A DNA stretch of 64,000 nucleotides from QWHO01 sp021404945 (GCA_963169765.1 CAUJEN010000006.1:1-64000); one strand, 5' to 3'; numbered from the stretch's first letter, positions 45,862 to 54,678 are shown. Notes: a model not told the origin generated them from the sequence alone. A program made the numbers and translations.

Positions 45862-48800
45862 TTAGCGTCCCCGCAGCTGAATGCTCCCCGTGGCCACCGG
45901 GGCAGCCTCGTCGAGCGACCAGCCCATCTTCCGCATGGTCTCGAGAATGGTCATCATATTGGGTGCATAGTAAGTCCAGCGGCTCAGCACCAGGTCGGCG
46001 GTCACCTCGTCCTCCACCGAGAGGAGAGTCAGCTCGACCAGGGTCTGGCGGGCCGAGAGCTGGCGTGAAGGGCGCATCTCGCTGGAAAGCTCCACCACGC
46101 ACTGGCGGACTGCCTGCATCCGCTCGCGACTGAGCTCGATGCGGCGCAGGTAATCGACCGCATCGCCCGGCTCCTCGCAGATCAAAAAGCGAGCCATCTC
46201 GGTCAGAGCCCGACAGCGATTATCCGAGCGCTTGAGGAGAGCGAGCAACTCATCGGCCGCCTCGCGCTCGCCCAAGATCAGCTGCGCCCGCAGCAGGGCC
46301 AGCACGGTCTCTTCGCGAGAAACCGGATCGCTGGCGGCCACCGCCTGCATGGCTCGCTCCATCAGGGCTCGGGCCCGCTGGCCCAGCCGCACGATCTGTT
46401 GCAGGGCAGGAGCCATGGCCAGCTCGACCGGAGCCAGCTGGTCCAGGCACTGGAAGGCCTGGTCGGTCTGGAAGCGCTCGCCAGCCTCGTTACCGATGCT
46501 GTGCAGCGCTCGGGCGGCGGCCAGGTGGCCTTCAGCCCTGTGACCAGGTCGAGACTCGCGCTGCAGGGTCTCCAGGCTCTCGTGCAGCACCTTCTCGGCG
46601 CGGGGCAGGTCGCCCGTCTCCACGCAGTGAGTGGCCAGCTCGGCCAGGGTGACCGCCTGGGCCGCCCCCGGGCCGACCGCCCGGGCGGCTCCCAGTGCCT
46701 GCTCGAACAGCTTGCGGGCCCAGTCCACCTCTCCCAGGCGGTACATGCCCCGCGAGACGGCGATCAGGGCGGCGGCCCGGGTGGCCGGCTCCACCGTCTG
46801 GGTGGCGGTCTGAGCCGCCACATGCATCATGCTGGTGGAATACTCATGGCCGCTGGACACCAGTCCTACAGCCAGGCTGACGCGGGTGTTCTGATCCTGG
46901 CGCTCGGCCGGCGGCTCGCAGGAGGCCTGCAGCGAGTTGAAGGCCAGATCGCGGGCCCGATTCTGATCACCCGTTTCGGCCACACACCCGGCCACGAACG
47001 AGAGAGCTCGGGTCTTCAAGTCGCGGTCCTCCACCAGGAACGCCAGTCTGGCGCTCTCAGAGAAGCGCAGGTTGGAGTTTCTAAAATCGCGCAGCCGGTG
47101 CAGGCAGGTGCCCAACACGGCGTGGGCCCGCGAGCGCAAATGGTAATCCTCCAGCGTCTCGGCCACCGCCGCGAAGCGCTCAACCAGCTCCAGGCTGTAG
47201 GGTCGGCGGCCGGCCTCGGAGAGACTCTGGATGATCCGCACCAGGGCTTTGCAGCGCTCCTCCGGAGAAACCAGTTGGACGGCCACCTGGCTGAGCTGGA
47301 GATAGGCCTCCCTGGGCCAGCCGGCCCCCTGGTGAGCCTCACGGGCCAGGGCGGCGGCTACGGCCCCCAGGGCGATGCCCTTGCGGGTTTCCCAGCGCAG
47401 TCCGCCCAGGATCTCCAGGGCCCGCGGGAACTGCTTGTCGTCGAAGCCCGCTCCGAGCAAATCCTCCAGCGGGGCCAGATCTCGCCCCACCAGCCGGGGG
47501 GGCACCCCGTTGGAGCCCACCCGCGACTTCTCGTGGGACAGGCTGCGGCGGGCCGACTCGCGGTCCTCGGCGTCCTCCACCCGGCTCGACCAGACCCGGC
47601 CCTGCTCCAGAGCGGCCAGGCGCAGCTCGTCGCTCAAGCGCTGGTTCTGACCCAGCTTGAGGGCGTAGGAGACGGCCTTGAGAGGCTCCTCCTCCCTGTC
47701 GAGCAGCAGGAAGGCCTGAGCGCGGTCGTGCCCGGCCAGGTCGGCCACGATGCTGAGCAGCAAGGGCAGATCTTCCTCGAACAGGCGGGGGCGAGGCACG
47801 GCCAGGGCCTCTTGCAGGAAGCGCTCGACCAGCTCGGGCTTGGACTCGTTCCAAGACTGCCAGGCCAGCAGCAGGAAGCCCATCAGGCGCAGGCGCTCGT
47901 CCGCCAGCAATCCGGCTCGCTCGTGGGCCAGCTCGAGCTCGCCCAGGTCGGCCATCTCGTGCAGGCCAGGCGCGGCCTCCTCGCTGATGAGGCGGGGGAT
48001 GCTGAGCCCGTAGTGGATGATGCGGGGCAGATCTACTTCTTCCAGGGCGGCTCGCAGGCAGCGGTGCAGGTCGTCGAGCACGGCACGCAGTGACCGGGTG
48101 TTCTTCAGCTTGGCCCGCAGGTAGGGACCCTCGCCCAGCCAGTGCAGCACCGAGAAGTCGACCCGGCGGGCGGTGCGAGCGAGTCGGTCGCAGTGATGGC
48201 CCAGGAAGCGCCAGCCGTACGGGTCGGTCATCTCCTCCCAGGAAGGAAAGGCCTCCCGGAAGTAGGCCACCACGCCCCGGTGGATGCTCACCAGATCGCG
48301 CTGGAAAAGACGCGCCAGCAGGTGGCTCATGGCCGGGTGGAACAGCCGGATGCGACCATCCTCCTCGCACAGCAAAGGATGGAGAGCCTTGAGCAGCATG
48401 TTCACCCGCGAAGCAGAGAGGGCCAGAAAATCGGCCAGACTGAAGGCCGGCAGCGGCTCGCCCGCCTCGCACAGACAGCAGGCGACCCGGGCCATCTCCT
48501 CCTGGGTCACCCCGTCGGGTGCCAGCGTGACGATCTCGTCCCACAGACCGGCCATGGCGCGGTCGAGAGCGGGCAAATCAAAAGACTTGCTGTGCAGGTC
48601 TTGATGGTCGAGCAGCCGCTCGGAGAAGGCGTCGGCCACCAGTCGGGCCACCAGGAAATTCCCCCCGGACAGCCGGCAGAGACGGGGCAGCGCGGTCTGG
48701 CTGCGGCCCATGGCGCGCAGGCGCTCCGAGAGATAGGTCTCGACGTCTCGCAGGTTCTCAGGATCTTCTTGCTTGAGCCGAAAAAAGCGTGTCCCCGAGC

Positions 48801-49284
48801 GCTCCAGCCCGGTCATCTCGTGAGTGGGTCGGGTGGCGATGAGCAGGCGCACCCCGGCGATGGGACGATCAAGCCCCGCCAGCCCGGCGCCATCCATCAG
48901 GTCGTGGGCCCGATCCAGCGAGTCCACCACCACCAGGCGCATGGCTCGCCCCTCCAGGGGCAAGTGCTCGTGAGCCCAGCGAGCGGCCTCAAAGGCCGGC
49001 ACGGGCAACTTCTTGCCCTCCAGGTCGGTCTGGCCCAGCAGAGCCGACCAGAACCCCTCCTGGTGGTGCGTGCCCAGCGGGCGGCGCACGTCCACCAGGA
49101 TGCTCTGGGCGTGACGCCGGGTCAGCTCGCGCAGAAACTCGCTCTTGCCCACCCCGGGCGGGCCCACCAGCACCGCCGCCCAACTGCCGTCCTCGGCCAT
49201 CCAGCGCTCCAGGCGCTCGAAGAGCCAGTTGCGGGCCACCTCAGAGCCGGAGAGATTTTTGCTGCGAGCGGTCTTTTTGGCCAT
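45862..49284 (-). CDS. STAND NTPase with long TPR/helical C-terminus
   Basis: 1140 residues. Residues ~15-250 form a NACHT/AAA-type NTPase: Walker A GPPGVGKS (41-48), Walker B AMRLVVVDSLDRAHDL and a sensor-like RLLIATRPTHE. A winged-helix-like region (~255-345: GVTQEEMARVACCLCEAGEP, SRVNMLLKALHPLLCEEDGR) follows, as in STAND proteins. The remaining ~790 residues are helical repeats with TPR character (RAAALIAVSRGMYRLGEVDW, RKLFEQALGAARAVGPGAAQ). STAND proteins stay autoinhibited until a ligand meets the repeat domain, then oligomerise. No N-terminal effector domain is present; the esterase encoded next could be the effector in trans. Possible roles: signalling, transcription (MalT-like, but no HTH seen) or antiphage defence. 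Confidence 0.72.
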   Translation of the reverse strand: MAKKTARSKNLSGSEVARNWLFERLERWMAEDGSWAAVLVGPPGVGKSEFLRELTRRHAQSILVDVRRPLGTHHQEGFWSALLGQTDLEGKKLPVPAFEAARWAHEHLPLEGRAMRLVVVDSLDRAHDLMDGAGLAGLDRPIAGVRLLIATRPTHEMTGLERSGTRFFRLKQEDPENLRDVETYLSERLRAMGRSQTALPRLCRLSGGNFLVARLVADAFSERLLDHQDLHSKSFDLPALDRAMAGLWDEIVTLAPDGVTQEEMARVACCLCEAGEPLPAFSLADFLALSASRVNMLLKALHPLLCEEDGRIRLFHPAMSHLLARLFQRDLVSIHRGVVAYFREAFPSWEEMTDPYGWRFLGHHCDRLARTARRVDFSVLHWLGEGPYLRAKLKNTRSLRAVLDDLHRCLRAALEEVDLPRIIHYGLSIPRLISEEAAPGLHEMADLGELELAHERAGLLADERLRLMGFLLLAWQSWNESKPELVERFLQEALAVPRPRLFEEDLPLLLSIVADLAGHDRAQAFLLLDREEEPLKAVSYALKLGQNQRLSDELRLAALEQGRVWSSRVEDAEDRESARRSLSHEKSRVGSNGVPPRLVGRDLAPLEDLLGAGFDDKQFPRALEILGGLRWETRKGIALGAVAAALAREAHQGAGWPREAYLQLSQVAVQLVSPEERCKALVRIIQSLSEAGRRPYSLELVERFAAVAETLEDYHLRSRAHAVLGTCLHRLRDFRNSNLRFSESARLAFLVEDRDLKTRALSFVAGCVAETGDQNRARDLAFNSLQASCEPPAERQDQNTRVSLAVGLVSSGHEYSTSMMHVAAQTATQTVEPATRAAALIAVSRGMYRLGEVDWARKLFEQALGAARAVGPGAAQAVTLAELATHCVETGDLPRAEKVLHESLETLQRESRPGHRAEGHLAAARALHSIGNEAGERFQTDQAFQCLDQLAPVELAMAPALQQIVRLGQRARALMERAMQAVAASDPVSREETVLALLRAQLILGEREAADELLALLKRSDNRCRALTEMARFLICEEPGDAVDYLRRIELSRERMQAVRQCVVELSSEMRPSRQLSARQTLVELTLLSVEDEVTADLVLSRWTYYAPNMMTILETMRKMGWSLDEAAPVATGSIQLRGR

Positions 49285-49433
49285 GGGAGGCGGCTTTCGG
49301 GGAGGGCGCGAGGGGTTCCTTTTGGCTTTATGACAGCAATGGCGCCAGATCGGAAGGGTCCGACCTGCTGGCTTTGCTTTGAGAAGGATTTTTCGTCTTA
49401 AGCAAAAAGAAATTATCCCTTAGTCGATCTTGA

Positions 49434-49447
49434 CTTAATTTATTAAG
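49434..49447. promoter_or_regulatory. AT-rich palindrome upstream of amtB
   Basis: CTTAAT-tt-ATTAAG is a perfect inverted repeat 41 bp before the amtB start, in the most AT-rich stretch between the divergent STAND and amtB genes. CTTAAGCAAAAAG and ATTAAGCAAGAAA occur in the same stretch. A nitrogen-responsive regulator site is possible; no sigma-54 promoter (TGGCAC-N5-TTGCA) was found. Confidence 0.45.
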
Positions 49448-49488
49448 CAAGAAATCGGTCCAGAGCTACCTGACGGAGGATCTCGACC

Positions 49489-50766
49489 TTGCTCTCACTC
49501 TGGCTTGCCCAGGAGACCCCGGCCATGCAGCCCGGGGATGTCGCCTGGATGCTGATAGCCACCGGTCTGGTGGTGCTGATGACGCCCGCGCTGGGATTCT
49601 TTTACGGCGGACTGGTCCGCTCCAAGAACTCGCTCAACACCATGATGATGAGCTACGTTTCCTTCGGAGCCGTCGGCGTGCTCTGGTTCTTGCTGGGCTA
49701 CAGCCTGGCATTCGGAACGGGCAACAGCTGGTTGGGAGGGCTGGAGCTGAGCCTGCTCCAGAAGGTCGGCCTGGGGGCGAAAGGAGCCATCCCCCATCTG
49801 CTTTTCGCCGCTTACCAGGCCACCTTCGTGATCATCACCGCCGCCCTGATCTCGGGAGCCGTGGTCGAGCGGATGCGCTTCGGCCCTTACCTTGCCTTCA
49901 TCGCCCTCTGGAGCCTGGTGGTCTACGGCCCCCTGGCCCACTGGGTCTGGGGCGGGGGCTGGCTGGGCAGCATGGGAGCTCTGGATTTCGCCGGTGGCAC
50001 GGTTGTGCACATCAACGCCGGGCTGGCCGCGGTGGTGGCCGCCCTGACCCTGGGCCCGCGCAAGGAGTACGGACGCCAGGCCCTGCTGCCCCACAACGTG
50101 CCCATGGTCTTGCTGGGCGCGGCCCTGCTCTGGTTCGGCTGGTTCGGCTTCAACGGCGGGAGCGCCCTGGCGGCCAACTCCACCGCCGTGCTGGCCTTCG
50201 TCAACACGCTGCTGGCCCCGTGCGCGGCCATGCTGGTCTGGGTGCTGCTCGACCTGTTCCGCACCAAACGCGCCACCGCGGTGGGAGCGGCCACGGCCAT
50301 CGTGGTGGGCCTGGTGGGCATCACCCCGGCGGCCGGATTCATCAGCCCGCTGAACGCCCTTTTGCTGGGAGCCCTGGTGGTCTTCCCCAGCTATTACGGC
50401 ATCCTCTGGCGCAGCCGCACCCGCCTGGACGACTCGCTGGACGTCTTTGCCGGCCACGGGCTCGGAGGCGTCACCGGCGCCCTGCTGACCGGCATCTTCT
50501 GCCAGAAGGCCTGGGGCTCGCCGGCCGACGGCCTGCTTTTTGGCAACCCGGGCCAGTTGGGCATCCAGTTGCTGGCGGTGGTGGCCGCCCTGGTCTGGAG
50601 CGCGGTGGGCACCTTTGCCCTGCTCAAGCTGATCGCTCTGTTCACCCCGCTGCGGGCCGACCAGCGCATGGAAGGCCACGGCCTGGACGTCACCCAGCAT
50701 GGCGAGGAAGCCTACAGCTCGGGTGAGGGCGCCATCCTGGTGCTGACGCGCGGGAGCGCGGCATGA
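49489..50766 (+). CDS. amtB: Ammonium transporter
   Basis: 425 residues, ~11 transmembrane helices. Starts at TTG 49489, supported by the GGAGGA SD at 49474-49479. Amt signatures: MTPALGFFYGGLVRSKNSLN; LVVYGPLAHWVWGGGWLGSM; DFAGGTVVHINAGLAAVVAA; WFGFNGGSALAANSTAVLAF; and the pore His in DVFAGHGLGGVTGALLTGIF. It imports ammonium across the inner membrane. The glnK-like gene starts within its last codons (ATGA at 50763-50766), the usual amtB-glnK pairing in which the P-II protein plugs the transporter when nitrogen is ample. Confidence 0.96.
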   Translation: MLSLWLAQETPAMQPGDVAWMLIATGLVVLMTPALGFFYGGLVRSKNSLNTMMMSYVSFGAVGVLWFLLGYSLAFGTGNSWLGGLELSLLQKVGLGAKGAIPHLLFAAYQATFVIITAALISGAVVERMRFGPYLAFIALWSLVVYGPLAHWVWGGGWLGSMGALDFAGGTVVHINAGLAAVVAALTLGPRKEYGRQALLPHNVPMVLLGAALLWFGWFGFNGGSALAANSTAVLAFVNTLLAPCAAMLVWVLLDLFRTKRATAVGAATAIVVGLVGITPAAGFISPLNALLLGALVVFPSYYGILWRSRTRLDDSLDVFAGHGLGGVTGALLTGIFCQKAWGSPADGLLFGNPGQLGIQLLAVVAALVWSAVGTFALLKLIALFTPLRADQRMEGHGLDVTQHGEEAYSSGEGAILVLTRGSAA

Positions 50767-51167
50767 AGTTGATCGTGGCCGTCATCCGTCCCGAAAAGCT
50801 CAACGACGTTCTGGAAGCTCTCTTCAAAGCCGACGTGTGCGGGCTGACCGTCTCGCGCGTGCACGGTCACGGGGGTGAGACCGAGAGGGTGGAGACCTAC
50901 CGCGGCACCACCGTCAAGATGGAGCTGACCGAGAAGATCCGCCTGGAGATCGGGGTCAGCGAATCCTACGTCGAGCCCACCGTGCAGGCCATCCTGGAGT
51001 CGGCCCGCACCGGCGAGGTGGGTGACGGCAAGGTCTTCGTCATGCCCATCGAGCGGGTTTACCGCATCCGCACCGGCGAGCGCAACGAAGCGGCGGTCAC
51101 GCCCGAAGGGGTGCCCAACACGGCCACCTCGGAGGCGGTGATGATGGTCAGCACGAACGATCCCTGA
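50763..51167 (+). CDS. glnK: P-II family regulator lacking the uridylylation tyrosine
   Basis: 134 residues against the usual 112. The beta-alpha-beta core is clear (MKLIVAVIRPEKLNDVLEAL; GVSESYVEPTVQAILESART; GDGKVFVMPIERVYRIRTGE). The T-loop reads GHGGETERVETYRGTTVKME: Tyr46, Arg47 and Gly48 are kept, but position 51 (Tyr in proteobacterial GlnB/GlnK, Ser49-type sites in cyanobacteria) is Val, so uridylylation by GlnD is impossible. A ~20-residue tail after RTGER (NEAAVTPEGVPNTATSEAVM) is extra. Nucleotide and 2-oxoglutarate sensing and AmtB binding remain likely. Confidence 0.9.
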   Translation: MKLIVAVIRPEKLNDVLEALFKADVCGLTVSRVHGHGGETERVETYRGTTVKMELTEKIRLEIGVSESYVEPTVQAILESARTGEVGDGKVFVMPIERVYRIRTGERNEAAVTPEGVPNTATSEAVMMVSTNDP

Positions 51168-51296
51168 GGTTGTTCTTCAAGCGGCGCCAGCCTCCGGTCG
51201 ACGGTCGAGACTCCTTCCCCGCAAGGCAGCGGCGAGCCCAATCGCCACGGACTGCCCCGCCTTCCCGTCGGCCAGACGGCCACCACGAAGTGGCCC

Positions 51297-51803
51297 GTGC
51301 TGCACTACGGAATAGTGCCCACCATCGAGCGCTGGGAGCTGGTGGTGGACGGGCTGGTGCAACGACCTCTGAGGCTGAGCTGGAAAGACTTCCTCGCTCT
51401 CGAGCAGGTGGAGGACCGCTCCGACTTTCACTGCGTCACCGGCTGGTCGGGCTTTGACCTGAGCTGGCGAGGGGTCCGTCTTGCCCACCTGACCGAGCGA
51501 GCCGGGCTCTTGCCCGAGGCGGTCGCCGTCATGTGCCACGGTCAGGATGGCTATGAGACCAACCTGCCCCTCTCCATGGCTTTGCAGAGCGACGTGCTGC
51601 TCGTGCACACGGCCGAAGGGCAGCCGCTGACCGACGAGCACGGGGGTCCGGTGCGGGTCATCACCCCCCGCCTCTATGCCTGGAAGGGGGCCAAATGGTT
51701 GTGCAGATTGGAGCTCCTGGCCCGTGATCGACCCGGCTTCTGGGAGCGTAACGGTTACTCCAACACCGCCGACCCGTGGCGCGACGACCGCTACTCGTCG
51801 TGA
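51297..51803 (+). CDS. Molybdopterin-dependent oxidoreductase (sulfite-oxidase fold), N-terminus unclear
   Basis: 168 residues from GTG 51297: LHYGIVPTIERWELVVDGLV, RLSWKDFLALEQVEDRSDFH, CVTGWSGFDLSWRGVRL (the Cys that ligates Mo), GYETNLPLSMALQSDVLLVH and GPVRVITPRLYAWKGAKWLC. This is the small sulfite oxidase/MsrP-like catalytic domain; relatives are ~200 aa. The missing start seems present in two frames: LFFKRRQPPVDGR from TTG 51170 in one, and RLPVGQTATTKWPVLHYG in the frame used here. About 50 bp between them fit neither, so an insertion or frameshift has disrupted the N-terminus, or the protein starts at 51297. Acceptor and substrate unknown. No twin-arginine signal. Confidence 0.7.
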   Translation: MLHYGIVPTIERWELVVDGLVQRPLRLSWKDFLALEQVEDRSDFHCVTGWSGFDLSWRGVRLAHLTERAGLLPEAVAVMCHGQDGYETNLPLSMALQSDVLLVHTAEGQPLTDEHGGPVRVITPRLYAWKGAKWLCRLELLARDRPGFWERNGYSNTADPWRDDRYSS

Positions 51804-51910
51804 GCCGTCGCTCGGAGTCCGGCGGGAACGCCTGATGTTTGCCAGCGACGACATGAGCGGTCCATAGACTTCCGCGCAGGACTCCACCCGGGCGAGACTA
51901 ACCCGCTGGC

Positions 51911-52387
51911 ATGAGAATGCTCCTGGTGAGCCTCTGGCTGGCCCTGACGGCCGCCTGCCTGGCCCAATCGCCCTGGATTCACTATCACAATACGCGCTAC
52001 GGCTTCGAGTTGGACGTACCGGGCGGCCTGCAGGCGCGCGAGGCACCCGCCAATGAGGACGGTCGCACCTTCACCGATGGACGCTCTGAGCTGCTGGCCT
52101 GGGGCAGCAACAACCTGGCCTCTCAAAGCCTGGACCAGGCATACCGGGAAGCCCTTGACGCCGCCAGGCAGGAAGGGCCCATCGGCTACCAGGCCAGCGG
52201 CAAGAATTGGTTCGTGGTGAGCTGGGTGAACGGCAAGAGCATCATCTACCAGAAGACCTTTCATGGCCCGGGCTGCAGCCAGAGCTTTCGGCTGACCTAT
52301 TCGCTGAGCCGCAAGTCGAAATTCGACCCCATCGTCAAGCGGGTAGAAGCCAGCTTCAAGCCGGGAGACCTGAGTCGCGCCCATTGA
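51911..52387 (+). CDS. Exported protein, unknown
   Basis: 158 residues with a signal peptide (MRMLLVSLWLALTAACLAQS). The mature part reads HYHNTRYGFELDVPGGLQAR, NEDGRTFTDGRSELLAWGSN and NWFVVSWVNGKSIIYQKTFH. The pattern 'y.n.ryGF.i.yP.....p..N.DGr.f...dg...l..wg.n' occurs in small secreted proteins of unknown role; two Cys (in LTAAC and GPGCSQ) could matter if one is a lipobox. Single gene. Confidence 0.65.
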   Translation: MRMLLVSLWLALTAACLAQSPWIHYHNTRYGFELDVPGGLQAREAPANEDGRTFTDGRSELLAWGSNNLASQSLDQAYREALDAARQEGPIGYQASGKNWFVVSWVNGKSIIYQKTFHGPGCSQSFRLTYSLSRKSKFDPIVKRVEASFKPGDLSRAH

Positions 52388-52440
52388 TGGAGCGGGTCTC
52401 GAAAGCTCGCCGTGCTGGCACGCGGTCCTCTTCGTCGTTG

Positions 52441-52525
52441 TCCCCAGCGCGGGTGGCGGGGGCGCAGGGCGGGCCGGTCCCCGTCGCGGGGACTGGGGAT
52501 CCCCAGCGCGGGTGGCGGGGGCGCA
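52441..52525. repeat. 26-bp direct repeat pair
   Basis: A 26-bp GC-rich unit beginning TCCCCAGCGCGGGTGGCGGG occurs at 52441-52466 and again at 52500-52525, separated by a 33-bp segment that itself contains GTCCCCGTCGCGGGGAC, a near-palindrome. It lies in the 216-bp gap between convergent genes. Confidence 0.75.
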
Positions 52526-52603
52526 TCCCGGGGATGGCAGCGCCGCAGCATCGTGCGCAGATCGGTGACGCCTGGCCCCGGGTCGGACCGCGCTACGAAG
52601 AGA

Positions 52604-53545
52604 CTACTTCCACTTCTTGAGCGGGAAACGCCGGTGGTAGGCGTCGTGGTCAAACGGCTCCTGGCACAGCGCCAGGATGGCCTTGACCATCTCCTCGTGG
52701 CACACCGGACAGAACGACGAGCCCTGGCTCGAGCGCATCACGCAGCGGAAGCTCGCTCGCCACACCCCCACGCTGCGGTAGTAGCCGCCCTGGTAGGCGC
52801 TGACCAGGGGATAGCTGTCGGGCAGGTCCAGGAAATGGCCCCACTTGGCCGTGGCCCGCACCGTCTCCCGATTCTTCGGGTCGATGTAGCCATCTCGGGT
52901 CAAATTGGCCTGGCGGAAATCGCCCGAGGGCATGGTCGAGTCCTCGCGGTCGGCCAGCTTGGAGTCGGAGTCGTACTCGTCGCCCAGATCGGCCATGCTG
53001 TGGCCCAGCTCGTGGGCCAGGGCACCGAACCGATCGCGCGTCAGGATGGGAGCGGGAAGCGTGCGCCGACCATCTTGCAGCTTGCCGCCGGTGGCCCGGC
53101 CGCTGAGAGTGGTCAGGGTGACCACGATGTCCATATCAGGCGCGTTCCTGGCCGCCGTCAGCACCTCGCTGCGCCGCTCCAGGCGGACCACGTCGCGGCT
53201 GACCACGGTGGATCCGAAGGCGAACAGATCCGGGCTCTGATTTTGCACCCGCCGGCTGGTATGCGACTCGACCGGGATGAGGTGCACGTTGAATCGGTCC
53301 TTGTAGTCGCCAAAGGGGGAGACCTGCCACAACATGCTCAGCATGCCCCGGGCGTCCTTCTCAAATGCCCCGCCCCGGTTGAGGTCCGAGCCAGAGTAGC
53401 CGTCGCCCACGATCACCAGATCGATCTTGCGCGCGCCGGGACCCGAGCTCTGGATGGTGTTGCAGCGAAGACCTGTATAGCGAAATTCGGGGGCGGCCAG
53501 GAGCGATCCCAGGAGCAGCGTGACCAGAACCAGGACCCGGATCAC
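52604..53545 (-). CDS. M64-family metallopeptidase, exported
   Basis: 313 residues from GTG 53545. N-terminal signal-like segment (IRVLVLVTLLLGSLLAAPEF). The body follows peptidase family M64 (IgA peptidase M64): KIDLVIVGDGYSGSDLNRGG, FNVHLIPVESHTSRR, and the zinc site HELGH (residues 178-182) extended as LAHELGHSMADLGDEYDSDS. Two Cys pairs (SFRCVMRSS; SFCPVCHEEM) occur near the end, as in the family. A secreted endopeptidase; substrate unknown. The start overlaps the thiolase stop by 4 bp (GTGA at 53542-53545). Confidence 0.85.
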   Translation of the reverse strand: MIRVLVLVTLLLGSLLAAPEFRYTGLRCNTIQSSGPGARKIDLVIVGDGYSGSDLNRGGAFEKDARGMLSMLWQVSPFGDYKDRFNVHLIPVESHTSRRVQNQSPDLFAFGSTVVSRDVVRLERRSEVLTAARNAPDMDIVVTLTTLSGRATGGKLQDGRRTLPAPILTRDRFGALAHELGHSMADLGDEYDSDSKLADREDSTMPSGDFRQANLTRDGYIDPKNRETVRATAKWGHFLDLPDSYPLVSAYQGGYYRSVGVWRASFRCVMRSSQGSSFCPVCHEEMVKAILALCQEPFDHDAYHRRFPLKKWK

Positions 53546-54678
53546 CGCCGCAGGCCCAGGGCCATCCCCAACCCGCCCGAGACGCACAGCGTGGCCAGGC
53601 CGCTCCCAACGCCCCGGCGGATCATCTCGTGTAAGAGCGTGACCACCACCCGGTTGCCCGAGCATCCGATGGGATGGCCCAGCGCAATGGAGCCACCGTT
53701 GACGTTCAATCGCTCGGGATCGACCTTCAGCTCGCGCTGGCAGGCCAGCACCTGGGCCGCGAAGGCCTCGTTGATCTCGACCAGGTCGAAGTCGTCGAGC
53801 CTGCCTCCGAAGCGCTCGAGATAGCGGCGCACGGCCGGCACCGGGCCCAGGCCCATGCGCTCGGGCTCGAGGGCCACCGTGACGGCACCGGCAAAGCGCG
53901 CCAGCGGTTTTGAGCCGGGCTCGGCGGAGAGCACCAGGGCCGAAGCCGCATCGGTGATGCCCGAGGAGTTGCCGGCGGTCAGGGTGCCGTCCTTGGCGAA
54001 CACAGGGCTCAATTTCGTCAACGAGGCCATGGTCGTGCCGGCCCGGGGATGCTCGTCGTGATCGAGGGCCTCCAGGGCGATCCGCTCGGAGGCAAAGCGG
54101 CCCGCCTTCTCGGCCTCCTCGGCCCGATTCTGGCTGCGCAGCGCAAACTCGTCCTGCTCAGCGCGTGAGATACCGAGCTCGCCCGCCAGGGCCTCCACCG
54201 TCTCGCCCATGATCTTGTTGGCCAGCGGGCAGAACAGGCCATCGTGGTACATCGCGTCCACCAGCTTGCGGTGGCCCATCTTCTGCCCAAAGCGCACCTC
54301 ATCGAGCAGGTAGGGCACGCGGGACATGCTCTCGGCCCCGGCGGCCACCACGAAACGGCACTCTCCCGAGCGGATCTTGTCGGCAGCCTGGGCGATGGCG
54401 GCCATCCCCGAGGCGCAGGCCTGGTTGAGGGTATAGGCCGGGGTGGTCAGGGGCAGGCCGGAACGCACCGAAACCTGGCGCGCGGGATTGGGGCCGTTGC
54501 CCGCCTGGCGGGCCAGGCCCAGGACCAGGCAGTCGACCTCGGTGGGCGCGATGCCGGCCTCGGCGATAGCCGATCTGACGGCCGCAACGGCCAGCTCGAC
54601 GGCGGTGATCCTGGCCAGGGAACCCCCGAACTTCCCGATGGGAGTGCGTTTGGCTGAGAGAATGTGAACTTCTTGCAT
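53542..54678 (-). CDS. Acetyl-CoA acetyltransferase (thiolase II)
   Basis: 378 residues. Nucleophile Cys88 in LNQACASGMAAIAQAADKIR; NEAFAAQ in VEINEAFAAQVLACQ; catalytic His in VNGGSIALGHPIGCSGNRVV; second Cys in ATLCVSGGLGMALGLRR. It condenses two acetyl-CoA to acetoacetyl-CoA or runs in reverse. This could feed PHA synthesis, matching the phaZ gene at 23.7 kb, or belong to general fatty-acid or ketone metabolism. Divergent from fabZ with 61 bp between starts. Confidence 0.93.
   Translation of the reverse strand: MQEVHILSAKRTPIGKFGGSLARITAVELAVAAVRSAIAEAGIAPTEVDCLVLGLARQAGNGPNPARQVSVRSGLPLTTPAYTLNQACASGMAAIAQAADKIRSGECRFVVAAGAESMSRVPYLLDEVRFGQKMGHRKLVDAMYHDGLFCPLANKIMGETVEALAGELGISRAEQDEFALRSQNRAEEAEKAGRFASERIALEALDHDEHPRAGTTMASLTKLSPVFAKDGTLTAGNSSGITDAASALVLSAEPGSKPLARFAGAVTVALEPERMGLGPVPAVRRYLERFGGRLDDFDLVEINEAFAAQVLACQRELKVDPERLNVNGGSIALGHPIGCSGNRVVVTLLHEMIRRGVGSGLATLCVSGGLGMALGLRR

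Noticed and set aside
46399..48093. 564-codon plus-strand open frame (also others of 400-750 codons at 37890-40148, 40249-42423, 16805-18000, 20734-22617 minus)
   Set aside because: All lie antisense to genes with clear domains. Their translations are His/Gln/Gly/Arg-rich without motifs, the usual effect of GC-rich third positions.
49381..49488. AT-rich stretch as a possible replication origin
   Set aside because: No TTATCCACA-type DnaA boxes and no dnaA/dnaN nearby. The palindrome and position fit the regulatory region of amtB better.
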